A stretch of 64,000 nucleotides of DNA from JAAYDI01 sp052034005 (GCA_052034005.1 JBPOJB010000033.1:1-64000), one strand, 5' to 3'. Shown: positions 46,120 to 55,166, counted from the stretch's first letter. Notes: generated from the sequence alone by a model not told the origin. Translations and numbers: made by a program.

Positions 46120-46845
46120 CTAGTCGAGCCCGCACAATTGCTCGAGTTTAGTCCGTAACTCGGCCAGTTCCTTGGACTTGAACGCCGCTTTTGTCCTCTT
46201 AATTACTGCGATGGTCTCCATGATTGCCTGACGGAAAACCACCCTTTGAGGGCAGTCCAACAATTCACAGAGACTGCTGGAATCTGTACCTACACCAGAC
46301 TGCGGGCTGAGCGTCAGCAATTCGGACAAGCAGGCGGCCAAGGTCCGCATCGTACCGACCGAGGCGGTGACCGCCTCACCAGCGATCCCGGAGTTCAGGC
46401 CGGACAGCATCGCATCCAAGTCGCCCAGACAGGTCTGTAGACGTTCTCGAGTCGCCACCAACACCCGCGGTTTGCGAGAATGCGCGATTGCCGATTTGAT
46501 GTGCTCGAGCAGCTTGTCGAAGTCCAAGGGTTTGGTCATGTAGGCTGCGACCGACAGGTCGATGGCGAGGATTGCCGTCTCCGTGGAAGGGTAGCCGGTC
46601 ACCAAGACTACGGGCATCTGGCCGTCGAGTTCCTTCGCGGCGCGCACGACCCGCAGGTCCGGATTGCTCGGCATGCGGATGTCGGCGATCATCAGGTCGA
46701 ACCGGCGATCTTGGAGTGCCTTGATGGCTTCGTCGCCGCTGCCGGCGCAGTGGCACTGAAAGCCGTTGCGCTGCAGCAGCCGGTAGGTCGACTCCCGGAA
46801 AGTTTCCTCGTCGTCGACAAGCAGGACTGATCCAAGGCTGACCAT
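46120..46845 (-). CDS. Response regulator with C-terminal helical extension
   Basis: A 241-residue protein. The receiver domain (about 4-125) has SVLLVDDEETFRES, IADIRMPSNPDLRVV (phospho-aspartate), VLVTGYPSTETAI and YMTKPLDFDKL. The remaining 110 residues are helical with no HTH, so output is probably by protein contact. Start ATG 46845 lies one base after the stop of the histidine kinase gene, with GGAGG upstream. The pair is therefore a two-component system read leftward. Confidence 0.9.
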   Translation of the reverse strand: MVSLGSVLLVDDEETFRESTYRLLQRNGFQCHCAGSGDEAIKALQDRRFDLMIADIRMPSNPDLRVVRAAKELDGQMPVVLVTGYPSTETAILAIDLSVAAYMTKPLDFDKLLEHIKSAIAHSRKPRVLVATRERLQTCLGDLDAMLSGLNSGIAGEAVTASVGTMRTLAACLSELLTLSPQSGVGTDSSSLCELLDCPQRVVFRQAIMETIAVIKRTKAAFKSKELAELRTKLEQLCGLD

Positions 46846-46846
46846 A

Positions 46847-48388
46847 TCACTCCTCCAACGCATTTGCGTGCATCGGGATGAAGACGCGGAACGTAGTCCC
46901 CTGCCCGGGGACGCTCGTGAACTCGATCCTGCCGCCGGCCGCCTCGACGACACTCTTAACGACCGAGAGACCTAAGCCAAGCCCCCTGGTTGACGGATAA
47001 CCAGTCTTCGAGGTGAAAAAAGGCTCAAAAATTCGCGGCCTGATGTCAGGGGAAATGCCTTGACCTTCGTCGTGGATGCTGATCTTCACCAGATCCGGAT
47101 GGCCCTTGACCAACTCCACGGCGATGGTTATCACGCCCCCGCGTGGGGATGCCTCGATGGCATTCGTCGTCAGATTGTATAGGATCTGCTGGAGTGTACC
47201 TTCGCTCAGCAGGACTCGCAACTCCGGGAGTGCGTGTCGCTCACGAAACTGGACTTCATATTCGCGCTGCAGTGGTTCGATCATCGACAGCACGTCGCGG
47301 ATCGTGTCACCGACAACTACCTCGGTGATTCGACTCGCTTCCGGCGAATAGAGCATGTACATCTGCTGTGTGATGTTGGAGATGCGTGCGATTTCCCGAT
47401 CGATCCGTTCTATCATGTCGCGGTCCGGATGGTTCTCGGGCACTGCGTCCTTGATCAAGCGGAAGGCGTTCTTGATGCCGGCCAGCGGGTTGTTGATTTC
47501 GTGGGCGACGCGGGCGGCCATCCGGCCGGTAGCTGCCAGCTTCTCCGCTTCAGTCCGCATCTTCTCCGATTGGCGCAGGACCTCCTCAGCCTGCGTGCGC
47601 TCGGTGATGTCATCCACAAAAGCGACGACATACTTCTGTTCGCTCACTTCGATCGTTCCGAGGTTCAGCTTGACTGGGAATACGCTCCCATCCTTACGCT
47701 TATGAACGGTCTCAAACGAGATAGTCTCCCCGGCAATTACCTTCTCCCAAAGCGATATGACTTCACCAGCGGTCACTTCCGGATCAATATCTCTAATCGT
47801 CAAAGAGAGTAGTTCTTCGGCATCATATCCTAAGCTTTGGCAGGCCTTGTCATTAGCGTACAAGATTCTGCCGCTGAGATCGCGCACGAAGACCGCCGGA
47901 CCGGCGATCTCCATGATGGTGCGTAATCCCCGTTCGCTCGTTGTGAGCCGCTCCTCCGCCTTCATGCGCTCGGTGATGTCTTCCAGGCACAGCAATACGC
48001 GCGGCGGTTCACCGTTATCGATCCTGGCCGTCGTGCCCAGCAGGACGACGTCTCGCCGAACCCCGGCGTGTGCCAACGTGGCGCGGTATTCAACGTCGCG
48101 GTGTACCCGCCCCGTCGCCAGCGTGTCTTCGATGGCCAGGCGGAGCCGACAGTCCCGGCAACTGACGCCGAAGCCGCAACCGTCCGGATGCTCCGCGGCA
48201 TTGAGGCAGCCGAACGCGCCGCACGCCCTGCCTTCAACCAGTTCAGACGCTGGGACGCCTGCGAACTCGGCGAGAGCCCGGTTGGCGTAGAGCACCTTGC
48301 GGCCAGGGCCGAGCACGCACATCATGGTCGGCGCAGACTCATAGACCGCCTGAAGCTCAGCCTGGACTGCCTGGAGCCCTTGTTCCAT
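46847..48388 (-). CDS. PAS-domain sensor histidine kinase
   Basis: A 513-residue soluble kinase. PAS1 (about 10-140) has a cysteine-rich loop with CGAFGCLNAAEH and CGFGVSCRDCRLR, a pattern seen in some PAS domains and possibly metal- or redox-linked. PAS2 is at about 155-275 (VFVRDLSGRILYANDKACQS). The H-box is ARVAHEINNPLAGIKNA, followed by N-box NLTTNAIEASPRGG and G-boxes DEGQGIS, LGLGLSVVK. ATG 48388 follows TAG immediately and in frame, with a weak ribosome-binding site. The 39 upstream codons form their own ORF with a better one. Confidence 0.88.
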   Translation of the reverse strand: MEQGLQAVQAELQAVYESAPTMMCVLGPGRKVLYANRALAEFAGVPASELVEGRACGAFGCLNAAEHPDGCGFGVSCRDCRLRLAIEDTLATGRVHRDVEYRATLAHAGVRRDVVLLGTTARIDNGEPPRVLLCLEDITERMKAEERLTTSERGLRTIMEIAGPAVFVRDLSGRILYANDKACQSLGYDAEELLSLTIRDIDPEVTAGEVISLWEKVIAGETISFETVHKRKDGSVFPVKLNLGTIEVSEQKYVVAFVDDITERTQAEEVLRQSEKMRTEAEKLAATGRMAARVAHEINNPLAGIKNAFRLIKDAVPENHPDRDMIERIDREIARISNITQQMYMLYSPEASRITEVVVGDTIRDVLSMIEPLQREYEVQFRERHALPELRVLLSEGTLQQILYNLTTNAIEASPRGGVITIAVELVKGHPDLVKISIHDEGQGISPDIRPRIFEPFFTSKTGYPSTRGLGLGLSVVKSVVEAAGGRIEFTSVPGQGTTFRVFIPMHANALEE

Positions 48389-48508
48389 CTATCTGCGCTC
48401 GGTGAGGTTCTGGACAGCACAAGGGCACGTCGACACAACGCCGGCTGTCTCAGGTATCGGTGTGGATGCGGTCCCGTGCTTCTCTAGGGGGCTCTCTTCG
48501 CTAGCCAT
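48389..48508 (-). CDS. 39-codon ORF in frame with, and ended by TAG immediately before, the kinase gene
   Basis: ATG 48508 (MASEESPLEKHGTAS...) has AGGTGA upstream. The peptide ends VQNLTERR and then TAG, and the next codon is the kinase ATG. NLTERR followed by MEQGLQAVQAEL is the normal linker between PAS domains, which makes the stop look like an in-frame interruption of one longer protein. TAG-ATG could also allow reinitiation. It is described separately because the standard reading is a stop. Confidence 0.5.
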   Translation of the reverse strand: MASEESPLEKHGTASTPIPETAGVVSTCPCAVQNLTERR

Positions 48509-48769
48509 GCTCTCACCTCTCGGGCAAGGTATGGGGCACGGCTGGAACCGCACTCCTCTAGTCTACGCGCTGTCAGGCCGGAATGGCAAGCGGGATATCC
48601 GCTCCAGCCCACAACGTGACTGCCATGACAGGTTACCCCGGGACGGTCGGAATGGTGGGTTCGGTGGGAAGCGGTCTGGATCCGTGAGCTAGAGTATCTC
48701 CGACAGGCCGTGGCGCGCCCTCGGTCTGAAACGCGATCCGTTGACATTCTGGAAGCTGCGTGAGACGTC

Positions 48770-49903
48770 ATGCCGTCGAAAGAGATTGGTGTGCTGGTGG
48801 TCGACGATTCGGCGGTGATCCGCTCGATCATCGCGGATAGCATTGCGGCCACGCCCGGCATGAAGGTGGTCGGCAAGGCGGGTGATGGGCAGCAAGCGCT
48901 GGCGGTCCTCGACTCCCTGCGGCCGGACGTGATCACCCTGGACATCCAGATGCCCAACATGGACGGGTTGGCTACCCTGGAGGCCATTCTGGCCCGCCGG
49001 CCGATTCCCGTGATCATGGTCAGCTCGCTGACCAGGCTCGGTGCCAACATCACGCTGGACGCGCTGGATCGCGGCGCGGTCGATTACCTGGCGAAACCCG
49101 ACTACGGGGCCAAGACTAAGACCGCGATTCTGGAGGACTTGCCGCGCAAGATCCGGGCGGCGGCAGGGGTCGACGTGCGGCGGATTCTGCAAATCCGGCA
49201 GGAGCGGAAACAGCGCCGTGCGGAGGCCAAGGGGACAGGTCCCCTCGGTGCGAAGCAACCTTCGGACCGTTCCGGCAAATCGGCCCCGTCCCCTTTCTCG
49301 CGCGCCCTGGCCGACAAGTGCATCGCGATTGGCATCTCGACGGGCGGCCCCCCGGCCCTGGCCCGCCTGTTCGAGGCGATCCGGTCGCCCATGCCGCCGA
49401 TCGTCGTGGTGCAACACATGCCGCCGGGTTTCACCAAACCGCTGGCCTGGCGTCTTGATTCGCTAAGCGAATTGACGATCCGGGAAGCGGCCCATGGGGA
49501 TTTGCTCGAACCCGACCATGTGTTGATTGCACCGGGCGGAAAGCACCTGCAGGTCCACCGTGTCGGCACGTCGGTCAAGGCCGTGGTTCGCGGCGGGGCG
49601 CCGGTCAGCGGCCACATGCCGTCGGCCGATGTGCTGATGAAGAGTGTCGCAGAGACTTTCGGCAGGAACTCCCTGGGCCTGATCATGACCGGCATGGGAC
49701 GCGACGGGGCCGACGGCTGCGGCGCGATTCGGGCCGCCGGCGGGTATGTCCTCGGCCAGGACGAGGCCAGCTCGGACGTCTACGGCATGAACAAAGTGGC
49801 CTACTTGGCGGGGAACGTCGACCGCCAGTTCTCCTTGAACGAGGCGGCTGCGGTAATCGCCCAGTATGTGCGTAGTCGTTTCGCGCCAGGATCCCGCGTT
49901 TGA
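48770..49903 (+). CDS. cheB: Protein-glutamate methylesterase CheB
   Basis: A 377-residue two-domain chemotaxis enzyme that demethylates and deamidates MCPs. The receiver domain (about 5-125) has VLVVDDSAVIRSI and VITLDIQMPNMDGL. The esterase domain has the Ser in AIGISTGGPPAL, the His in VVVQHMPPGFTKPLA and the Asp in LIMTGMGRDGADG. The linker between them contains GGGGACAGGTCCCC, a copy of a repeat seen elsewhere in this island. It is divergent from the kinase gene and precedes cheY. Confidence 0.95.
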   Translation: MPSKEIGVLVVDDSAVIRSIIADSIAATPGMKVVGKAGDGQQALAVLDSLRPDVITLDIQMPNMDGLATLEAILARRPIPVIMVSSLTRLGANITLDALDRGAVDYLAKPDYGAKTKTAILEDLPRKIRAAAGVDVRRILQIRQERKQRRAEAKGTGPLGAKQPSDRSGKSAPSPFSRALADKCIAIGISTGGPPALARLFEAIRSPMPPIVVVQHMPPGFTKPLAWRLDSLSELTIREAAHGDLLEPDHVLIAPGGKHLQVHRVGTSVKAVVRGGAPVSGHMPSADVLMKSVAETFGRNSLGLIMTGMGRDGADGCGAIRAAGGYVLGQDEASSDVYGMNKVAYLAGNVDRQFSLNEAAAVIAQYVRSRFAPGSRV

Positions 49904-49984
49904 CTTCGTGACTACGTGGCCTAGGTTTTTTCGTCCGCTATCGGTTTCACCACGTCACGCAGGTTTCTTTCCCCGAGCCATCTC

Positions 49985-50356
49985 ATGAGCACGAATGCCC
50001 TTGTTGCCGACGATTCCGGCACGATGCGGAAGATCATCATTCGTTCCCTCAACGCGCTGGGCATCACGTCGGTCGTCGAAGCCGCCGACGGCAACCAGGC
50101 TGTGGCGCTGTTCAAGCCGGGCGCATTCGACCTGGTGCTGACCGACTGGAACATGCCCGACAAGTCGGGTCTGGAGGTCATCAAGGAAATCCGCGCTCAG
50201 GATACCAAGGTGCCCATCATCATGATCACAACAGAAGCCGAGAAGCAGCGCGTGCTGGCGGCCATTCAGGCGGGTGTGACCGATTACCTGGTCAAGCCGT
50301 TCACTCCCGAGACGCTCCAGGAGAAGGTCGAAAAGCACGTCGCAGTCGGGGCATGA
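49985..50356 (+). CDS. cheY: Chemotaxis response regulator CheY
   Basis: A 123-residue stand-alone receiver. The acidic pair is in LVADDSGTMRKII, the phospho-Asp in LVLTDWNMPDKSGLEV, the threonine in IIMITTEAEKQRV and the lysine in YLVKPFTPET. The WNMPxxxG segment is typical of true CheY that binds FliM. It follows cheB by 81 bases in the same orientation. Confidence 0.94.
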   Translation: MSTNALVADDSGTMRKIIIRSLNALGITSVVEAADGNQAVALFKPGAFDLVLTDWNMPDKSGLEVIKEIRAQDTKVPIIMITTEAEKQRVLAAIQAGVTDYLVKPFTPETLQEKVEKHVAVGA

Positions 50357-51090
50357 TCCTGGCCCTGCCGCTCACGGGACAAATCCGGCAGTTGCTGCAG
50401 TCTCCACACCATGAATCCGTGGCATCAGGTCGGATCCCAAAGCTCGTCCAGGCGGTTTATCTGACACAAGTGGTGCTGCCCAACGCTCGCGAAGGTTGCA
50501 CCAGATCCAGAAGACCGGCTTGGCACGTCGCCGGCGTTAGCGGACAGGATTTGAGCCTGGCAGTTGAAGGTGCCAGCGAATTGACGTGCGTTTGAATCAA
50601 CGGGTTACACATATTCTGTCTTCCAGCCGGACTGACTCCACCGTGACCTTCCAAGGCGGAGGCACTCACAGGGGCCACAGCCGTTGGTTTTTCCGCTTCG
50701 ACCGTGCAAAACGAAGCGTGGGAAGCTAGGAAGGCATTTCTTGCACCGCATTGATTGTGGGCTATGGTTGCGTACACGAGTTCCTTCGCGCCGCAGGCGG
50801 CGCGAGAGAAACGGCCCCGCAGGAGACAGGGCGGGGCACCTTAACGAGCAGGACATGGGCCTGCCAGTTGAAGGCACCTAACGAAGTCATACTCTTCCGC
50901 GGGACTACCCCGCCAGCGAAGAGTCGACCTCGTTGGTGCTTTTTTTTGTTGGTCGAATTGGTTACGCACCCACACCCGCCCCACCACTTGGCCAGCCAGT
51001 TACCACACGCAGCAGGTCACGGACGCGGCCTTCCGCGGCGACGGATCCGCCGGCTGTCCCCGATGGACCCTTAGCGATCCCACCCGAAAC
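50357..51090. other. 734-base intergenic region with imperfect direct repeats
   Basis: No gene is accepted here. Two copies of a 45-base sequence built on GCCTG(G/C)CAGTTGAAGG(T/C) lie at about 50536 and 50841, each preceded by TTA(G/A)CG-(G)A(G)CAGGA. Small ORFs on both strands, including a Cys-rich 90-residue leftward one at 50605-50877, are possible but unproven. A long imperfect hairpin with a T run closes the region (see terminator at 50874-50947). A former integron-like or mobile insertion is possible. Confidence 0.5.
50874..50947 (+). terminator. Terminator-like imperfect hairpin after cheY
   Basis: GCACCTAACGA (50874-50884) pairs with TCGTTGGTGC (50930-50939). Inner arms ACTCTTC (50891-50897) and GAAGAGT (50918-50924) pair, as do GCGGG and CCCGC. 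Eight T follow at 50940-50947. The shape would also fit an attC-like recombination site, but the R-box match is incomplete. Confidence 0.55.
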
Positions 51091-51843
51091 ATGGCTTTCA
51101 CTTTCTTTTTCCGTGACTCGCAGACGCTGGAACTGGCCATCGACCAGGCCCTGCCCAGCCTCCGGGGTCGCGCTTCCATCCACGTGTGGGACGCCGGATG
51201 CGCCCACGGGCCCGAACCCTACACGTTGGCTATCCTGCTCCGCGAGCGGATGTCCGACTACGTCTTCAGGAACGTCCACATCCATGCCACCGACGTTGAT
51301 TCGAGCTTCGCCGCCCAGGTGACGTCAGGCGTCTTCGCCGAAGCGGAGGTCAAGCGGGTCCCGCCCGAGATCCTCCAGAAATACTTCCGCGTCGCCTGCC
51401 AACCTGCAGGAGCCAACGGGAACGGTCTCTCACGCTTGGTCGAGGTCGTCCCGGAACTGCGGAACAAGGTCACATTCTCGCACCACGACCTGCTGTCGCT
51501 TCGGCCGATTCGGGAAGGGTTGAGCCTGATCGTATGCAAGAACGTGCTCTTGCACTTCGACGCGGCGCAGCGGATTCAGGTCCTGCGGATGTTCCACGCC
51601 GCCCTTCAGCCGTGCGGCATCCTGGTGATGGAAAACACTCAGAGACTACCAGATGTGCTGGAGCCGTTCTTCCAGCAGGTCGCTCCTCATGCCCAAGTCT
51701 TCCGGAAGGTAGAGCGAGTGCTTGCAGTGCATCGGGCCCAGAAAGACGTTCCGTACGCGCATGGCCGTTCGCGCGAGGACGTGCAAGGCGACGGATCGCT
51801 CCCCCATTGTGGAAAGTCGTACCAGCAACAAGGGAAAGGCTAG
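51091..51843 (+). CDS. CheR-type methyltransferase lacking the N-terminal receptor-binding domain
   Basis: A 250-residue protein. It starts directly at the equivalent of the second CheR domain: FFFRDSQTLE, then the SAM-binding VWDAGCAHGPEPYTLAILLR, IHATDVDSS, and LIVCKNVLLHFDAAQRIQVL. The all-helical N-terminal domain that binds MCPs in CheR is absent. It may therefore be non-canonical or need a partner for substrate recognition. The C-terminal tail (about 215-250) is charged and low complexity. It lies just upstream of the MCP gene. A full-length CheR is also present at 55342. Confidence 0.85.
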   Translation: MAFTFFFRDSQTLELAIDQALPSLRGRASIHVWDAGCAHGPEPYTLAILLRERMSDYVFRNVHIHATDVDSSFAAQVTSGVFAEAEVKRVPPEILQKYFRVACQPAGANGNGLSRLVEVVPELRNKVTFSHHDLLSLRPIREGLSLIVCKNVLLHFDAAQRIQVLRMFHAALQPCGILVMENTQRLPDVLEPFFQQVAPHAQVFRKVERVLAVHRAQKDVPYAHGRSREDVQGDGSLPHCGKSYQQQGKG

Positions 51844-51909
51844 CTCGCGCAATCCAACAACGGCCTTCCGAAGCCTTTCGCCACACTCCAGACAAACAAG
51901 GAGAAACAC

Positions 51910-54069
51910 ATGTTTGCCAAGATGAAGACCGGGACCAAGATCCTGGCCGGGTTCGGAATCGCCACCGCGATCGCCATCGCGGTCGGGGTGGTGGGTTACT
52001 GGGGAATCAACAAGCTCTCGGGCCACACGCACACGATTGCTGACTGCCGGCTCCCCAGCGTCCGCGGGCTGAACTTGATCGCCAAAGGGCAACTCCAGGT
52101 AAGCTACGGGCATCGCGGATTGCTGCATCCCCAGATGATGGACGCCCGGTCCCGGGCCAACCAGTACGATCGGTGCAAGCAAGGCTTTGAGCAAGCCGAA
52201 GTGGGCTGGAAGATGTACGAACCGCTGACGCACACACCCGAGGAAGCGGCGATGTGGAAGGAGTTGGGCAAGCTCTGGGATGACTGGAAAGTGACTGCGG
52301 AAGAGATCGAGAAAGTCTCGCGCGAAAAGGACCAGCTTGTAGCCGACGGCGTTGCGCTGGATGATCCGAAGGTCCTCGCCATCGATAAGAAGGCCATGGA
52401 GATTGGGGACGTCTCACGCAGTGCGCTCAACAGCTCCGCTGCGAAGCTCGACGAACTCATCAAGCTGAGTGCGAAACTAAGTGAGGAGGAATCAGCGCAG
52501 GCCACTCACGATGCGAGCACGGCGATGGTCGTGATGTTCACGACGATCGGCATCGGTTTCGTGGCCATGCTCCTGTTGGGTGTGTTCCTCAGCAGAAGCA
52601 TTTCCAAGATGGTCGGCACGCTGATCAGCGAAACCAAGCGTCTGACACAGGACGCTGTGGAGGGCAGACTCCAGACGCGCGGCAACCCCGAGCTGATGAG
52701 CTTGGAATTCCGCCCCATCGTCGAGGGCATCAATGCCACGCTTGACGCCGTGATCGGCCCATTGAATATCGCGGCCGAGTACGTGGATCGCATTTCCAAG
52801 GGCGATATCCCGGCGAAGATCACCGACAGCTACAACGGCGACTTCAACGAGATCAAGAACAACCTCAACCAGTGCATTGACGCGCTCAACGGGCTGCTTG
52901 CCGAGGGCGCGATTCTGACGGAAGCGGCGCAGGAAGGCCGGCTGGACACCCGGGCCAACGACAGCCAGTTCCAGGGCAAGTACCGCGACTTGATGCAGGG
53001 CATGAGCCGAACCCTGGAAGAGTTCGCCACGCCGATGACCGACATCGGCGAGGTGCTGAAGCGACTGGCCCGCAAGGACTTCTCGCGAGGCGTCGAGACC
53101 GAGTACCCGGGCGCCTATGGCGAGCTGAGCGACAACGTCAACACCGTCGTGGAAGCCATCCGCGCGGCCATCGAGCAGATCAACGAGAGCGCCAACCAGT
53201 TTGCCGAGGGTTCGCGGGTGATCGCCGAGAGTTCGCAGACGCTGGCCTCCGGATCGCAGGAACAATGCTCCAGCGTGCAGCAGGTCACGGCGTCGATCGA
53301 GGAGCTGAGCCGTTCGGTCCAGGGCGTGAAGGACAACGCGCACGAGGCCGATACACTCTCGAAGGAAACCGGCGAGTTGGCCGAACAGGGCGCCCAGGCC
53401 GTACGCAAGTCGGCCGAGGCCATGGAGTTGATCCGGGCCAGTTCCGACCAGATCGCCGAAATCAGCCAGGTCATCTCGGAGATCGCCAGTCAGACGAACC
53501 TGTTGGCGCTGAACGCCGCGATTGAGGCGGCCCGGGCCGGCGAACATGGCATGGGCTTCGCCGTGGTGGCCGATGAGGTCCGCAAGCTGGCCGAACGCGC
53601 CAATCAGGCGGCCGGCGAGATCACCAAGCTGATCAAGGAGTCCAGCGACCGGGTCCAGGAGGGCGGCAAGCTCAGCCAAGAGACCGAGGAGGCGCTGAAG
53701 AAGATCGTCTCGGGCGTGCAGACCACGGCCGCCAGGATCGGCGAGATCGCCACGGCCACCGTGCAGCAGGCCACTAATTCCGAGGAGGTCTCCAAGGCCA
53801 TCCAAGGGATCTCGCAAGTAACCGAGCAGTCCGCAGCCGGCAGCGAGCAGATGGCCTCGTCCAGCGAGCAGTTGGGCGCACAGGCCCAGGCCCTGCGCGA
53901 CCTGGTCGGCCAGTTCAACACCGGCCACGGCCAGACCCAGACGACCGCGAGCGAGGCGACCCGTGCGCAGGCCGCGACGGGCAAAGGCTCGGGCGCCGGC
54001 GCGAAAAAGCACAAAGCCATGAGCCGGACGGCAAAGGCTGGCGAGCCACCCACGGCCGTCGCAGTCTGA
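51910..54069 (+). CDS. Methyl-accepting chemotaxis protein
   Basis: A 719-residue transducer with membrane segments at about 10-32 (ILAGFGIATAIAIAVGVVGY) and 200-222 (MVVMFTTIGIGFVAMLLLGV). Between them is a helical sensor domain of about 160 residues (four-helix-bundle type). HAMP-like segments follow, and a second HAMP-like copy with KNNLNQCIDALNGLLAEG suggests poly-HAMP. The signalling hairpin has QVISEIASQTNLLALNAAIE, ARAGEHGMGFAVVADEVRKL. The C-terminus is basic and lacks the pentapeptide that tethers CheR. It is the only MCP in the window. Confidence 0.93.
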   Translation: MFAKMKTGTKILAGFGIATAIAIAVGVVGYWGINKLSGHTHTIADCRLPSVRGLNLIAKGQLQVSYGHRGLLHPQMMDARSRANQYDRCKQGFEQAEVGWKMYEPLTHTPEEAAMWKELGKLWDDWKVTAEEIEKVSREKDQLVADGVALDDPKVLAIDKKAMEIGDVSRSALNSSAAKLDELIKLSAKLSEEESAQATHDASTAMVVMFTTIGIGFVAMLLLGVFLSRSISKMVGTLISETKRLTQDAVEGRLQTRGNPELMSLEFRPIVEGINATLDAVIGPLNIAAEYVDRISKGDIPAKITDSYNGDFNEIKNNLNQCIDALNGLLAEGAILTEAAQEGRLDTRANDSQFQGKYRDLMQGMSRTLEEFATPMTDIGEVLKRLARKDFSRGVETEYPGAYGELSDNVNTVVEAIRAAIEQINESANQFAEGSRVIAESSQTLASGSQEQCSSVQQVTASIEELSRSVQGVKDNAHEADTLSKETGELAEQGAQAVRKSAEAMELIRASSDQIAEISQVISEIASQTNLLALNAAIEAARAGEHGMGFAVVADEVRKLAERANQAAGEITKLIKESSDRVQEGGKLSQETEEALKKIVSGVQTTAARIGEIATATVQQATNSEEVSKAIQGISQVTEQSAAGSEQMASSSEQLGAQAQALRDLVGQFNTGHGQTQTTASEATRAQAATGKGSGAGAKKHKAMSRTAKAGEPPTAVAV

Positions 54070-54088
54070 TGCTGCACGGAAAGGCGAA

Positions 54089-54117
54089 GGGCGGCCCCGG
54101 CAAGCCCGGGGCCGCCC
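54089..54117 (+). terminator. GC-rich hairpin after the MCP gene
   Basis: Perfect 12-bp arms GGGCGGCCCCGG and CCGGGGCCGCCC enclose a five-base loop (CAAGC), 20 bases past the MCP stop. There is no T run, so it is a partial terminator, pause or RNA-stability element. Confidence 0.5.
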
Positions 54118-54152
54118 CCGTCTGAGCGTGCCTCTCGTTCAAGGAGACAGAT

Positions 54153-54365
54153 ATGTCAGCAACCCGAATGCGGATGGCCAGTGAGGAGTATTATCGGCGT
54201 TTGAATGAACTGCGGGCGGAGATCGAGACGGTGCCCGCACAGCACCGCGCCGCGCTGCGCGCTGAGGCCGACAGGGTACTGGCGCAACACGAGCAGATGC
54301 GTCGTACGTCCGACCGGGTCGACGAACTGTTGGCCGACCTGGAACTGATCGTGAAGTACACCTAG
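54153..54365 (+). CDS. Small helical protein, paralog A (chemotaxis island)
   Basis: A 70-residue protein with AGGAGACAG-type ribosome-binding sequence before ATG 54153. The pattern RLNELRAEIETVPAQHRAAL...ADRVLAQHEQMRR is matched by the protein at 55167. Both have RL-x2-LR-x-I, PA-x2-R-x2-L and AD-x-QH-x-Q-x2-R. It is predicted to be a coiled-coil helical hairpin. It lies between the MCP and cheW genes; no function is known. A regulatory or scaffolding peptide is possible. Confidence 0.65.
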   Translation: MSATRMRMASEEYYRRLNELRAEIETVPAQHRAALRAEADRVLAQHEQMRRTSDRVDELLADLELIVKYT

Positions 54366-54480
54366 CTCCACCTGGCAGCCCGCCTGCGCGGACTCCGCCA
54401 ACGCGACACCGAGGGCCGTTTCCAGGTCCAGGCTACGGATGACAACCCATCAACCATTAGAGAGTATTCGGAGTGATTCC

Positions 54481-55002
54481 ATGTCCACAGCTATGTGTGA
54501 ACCAGAAGTTCAACAGCGCGATACCTCGAGCCACAGCGGCTCGATGCAACTGGTCAGTTTCAAACTGGGGGGCGAGACGTTCGGGATCGAGATCACCAAG
54601 ATCCGGGAAATCATTCTGGTCGGGGAGATCACGCACGTTCCCGAAACACCCGCCTACATCAAGGGGCTGATCAACCTGCGCAGCACGGTCATCCCCGTGA
54701 TTGATCTGCGGGCACGATTCTCGCTGGCTGAGAGCGAGTTGACCGGGGAGAGCCGGATCATGGTGCTGCACGTCGGCAACCGCACGATCGGCATCATGGT
54801 GGACTCGGTCAATGAAGTGCTGCGCGTGAACCGAGACCAGATTTCCCCAGCCCCGCCCACCGTGACCAGCTCGGGCAACGAGTACATGACCGGATTGGTG
54901 CGGTTGAAAGAGGACCTGCTGATCCTCCTGGACGTGGACCGGCTCTTCGGCGGCAGGGAGATCGAGGCCATGACTGAGGCGGCCCTTGGCACCGGAAGGT
55001 AG
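54481..55002 (+). CDS. cheW: Chemotaxis coupling protein CheW
   Basis: A 173-residue SH3-like adaptor that links MCPs to CheA. It has LVSFKLGGETFGIEITKIRE, VPETPAYIKGLINLRSTVIP, VIDLRARFSL and VHVGNR-like strands VLHVGNRTIGIMVDSVNEVL. ATG 54481 gives a 20-residue leader before the fold. It ends 17 bases before the dispersed GGGGGACAGTCCCC repeat and terminator. Confidence 0.95.
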   Translation: MSTAMCEPEVQQRDTSSHSGSMQLVSFKLGGETFGIEITKIREIILVGEITHVPETPAYIKGLINLRSTVIPVIDLRARFSLAESELTGESRIMVLHVGNRTIGIMVDSVNEVLRVNRDQISPAPPTVTSSGNEYMTGLVRLKEDLLILLDVDRLFGGREIEAMTEAALGTGR

Positions 55003-55018
55003 GCGCGAGGCAGAACGA

Positions 55019-55084
55019 GGGGGACAGTCCCCGTCTGTCCCCGCGGTCCCGCAGCGCACGACAGGGGGACAGTCCCCTTTTTTT
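55019..55084 (+). terminator. Terminator built from a GGGGGACAGTCCCC repeat pair
   Basis: Two copies of the palindrome GGGGGACAGTCCCC (55019-55032 and 55064-55077) can form alternative hairpins. The second is followed by seven T (55078-55084). It lies just past cheW. The same core occurs inside cheB and cheA, so this terminator is probably a recruited dispersed repeat. Confidence 0.55.
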
Positions 55085-55166
55085 GCCCGCGATCACCGTA
55101 CAGCCGCCGGTGCCTCGGCATCTGGAGACTCTTTTCATCCGTTCCCCACATGAGGAGGAGAGCGTC

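Noticed and set aside
50605..50877. Leftward 90-codon Cys-rich ORF (possible small zinc protein)
   Set aside because: CxxC pairs are suggestive, but there is no ribosome-binding site, the start is arbitrary, and another frame on the same strand is equally open.
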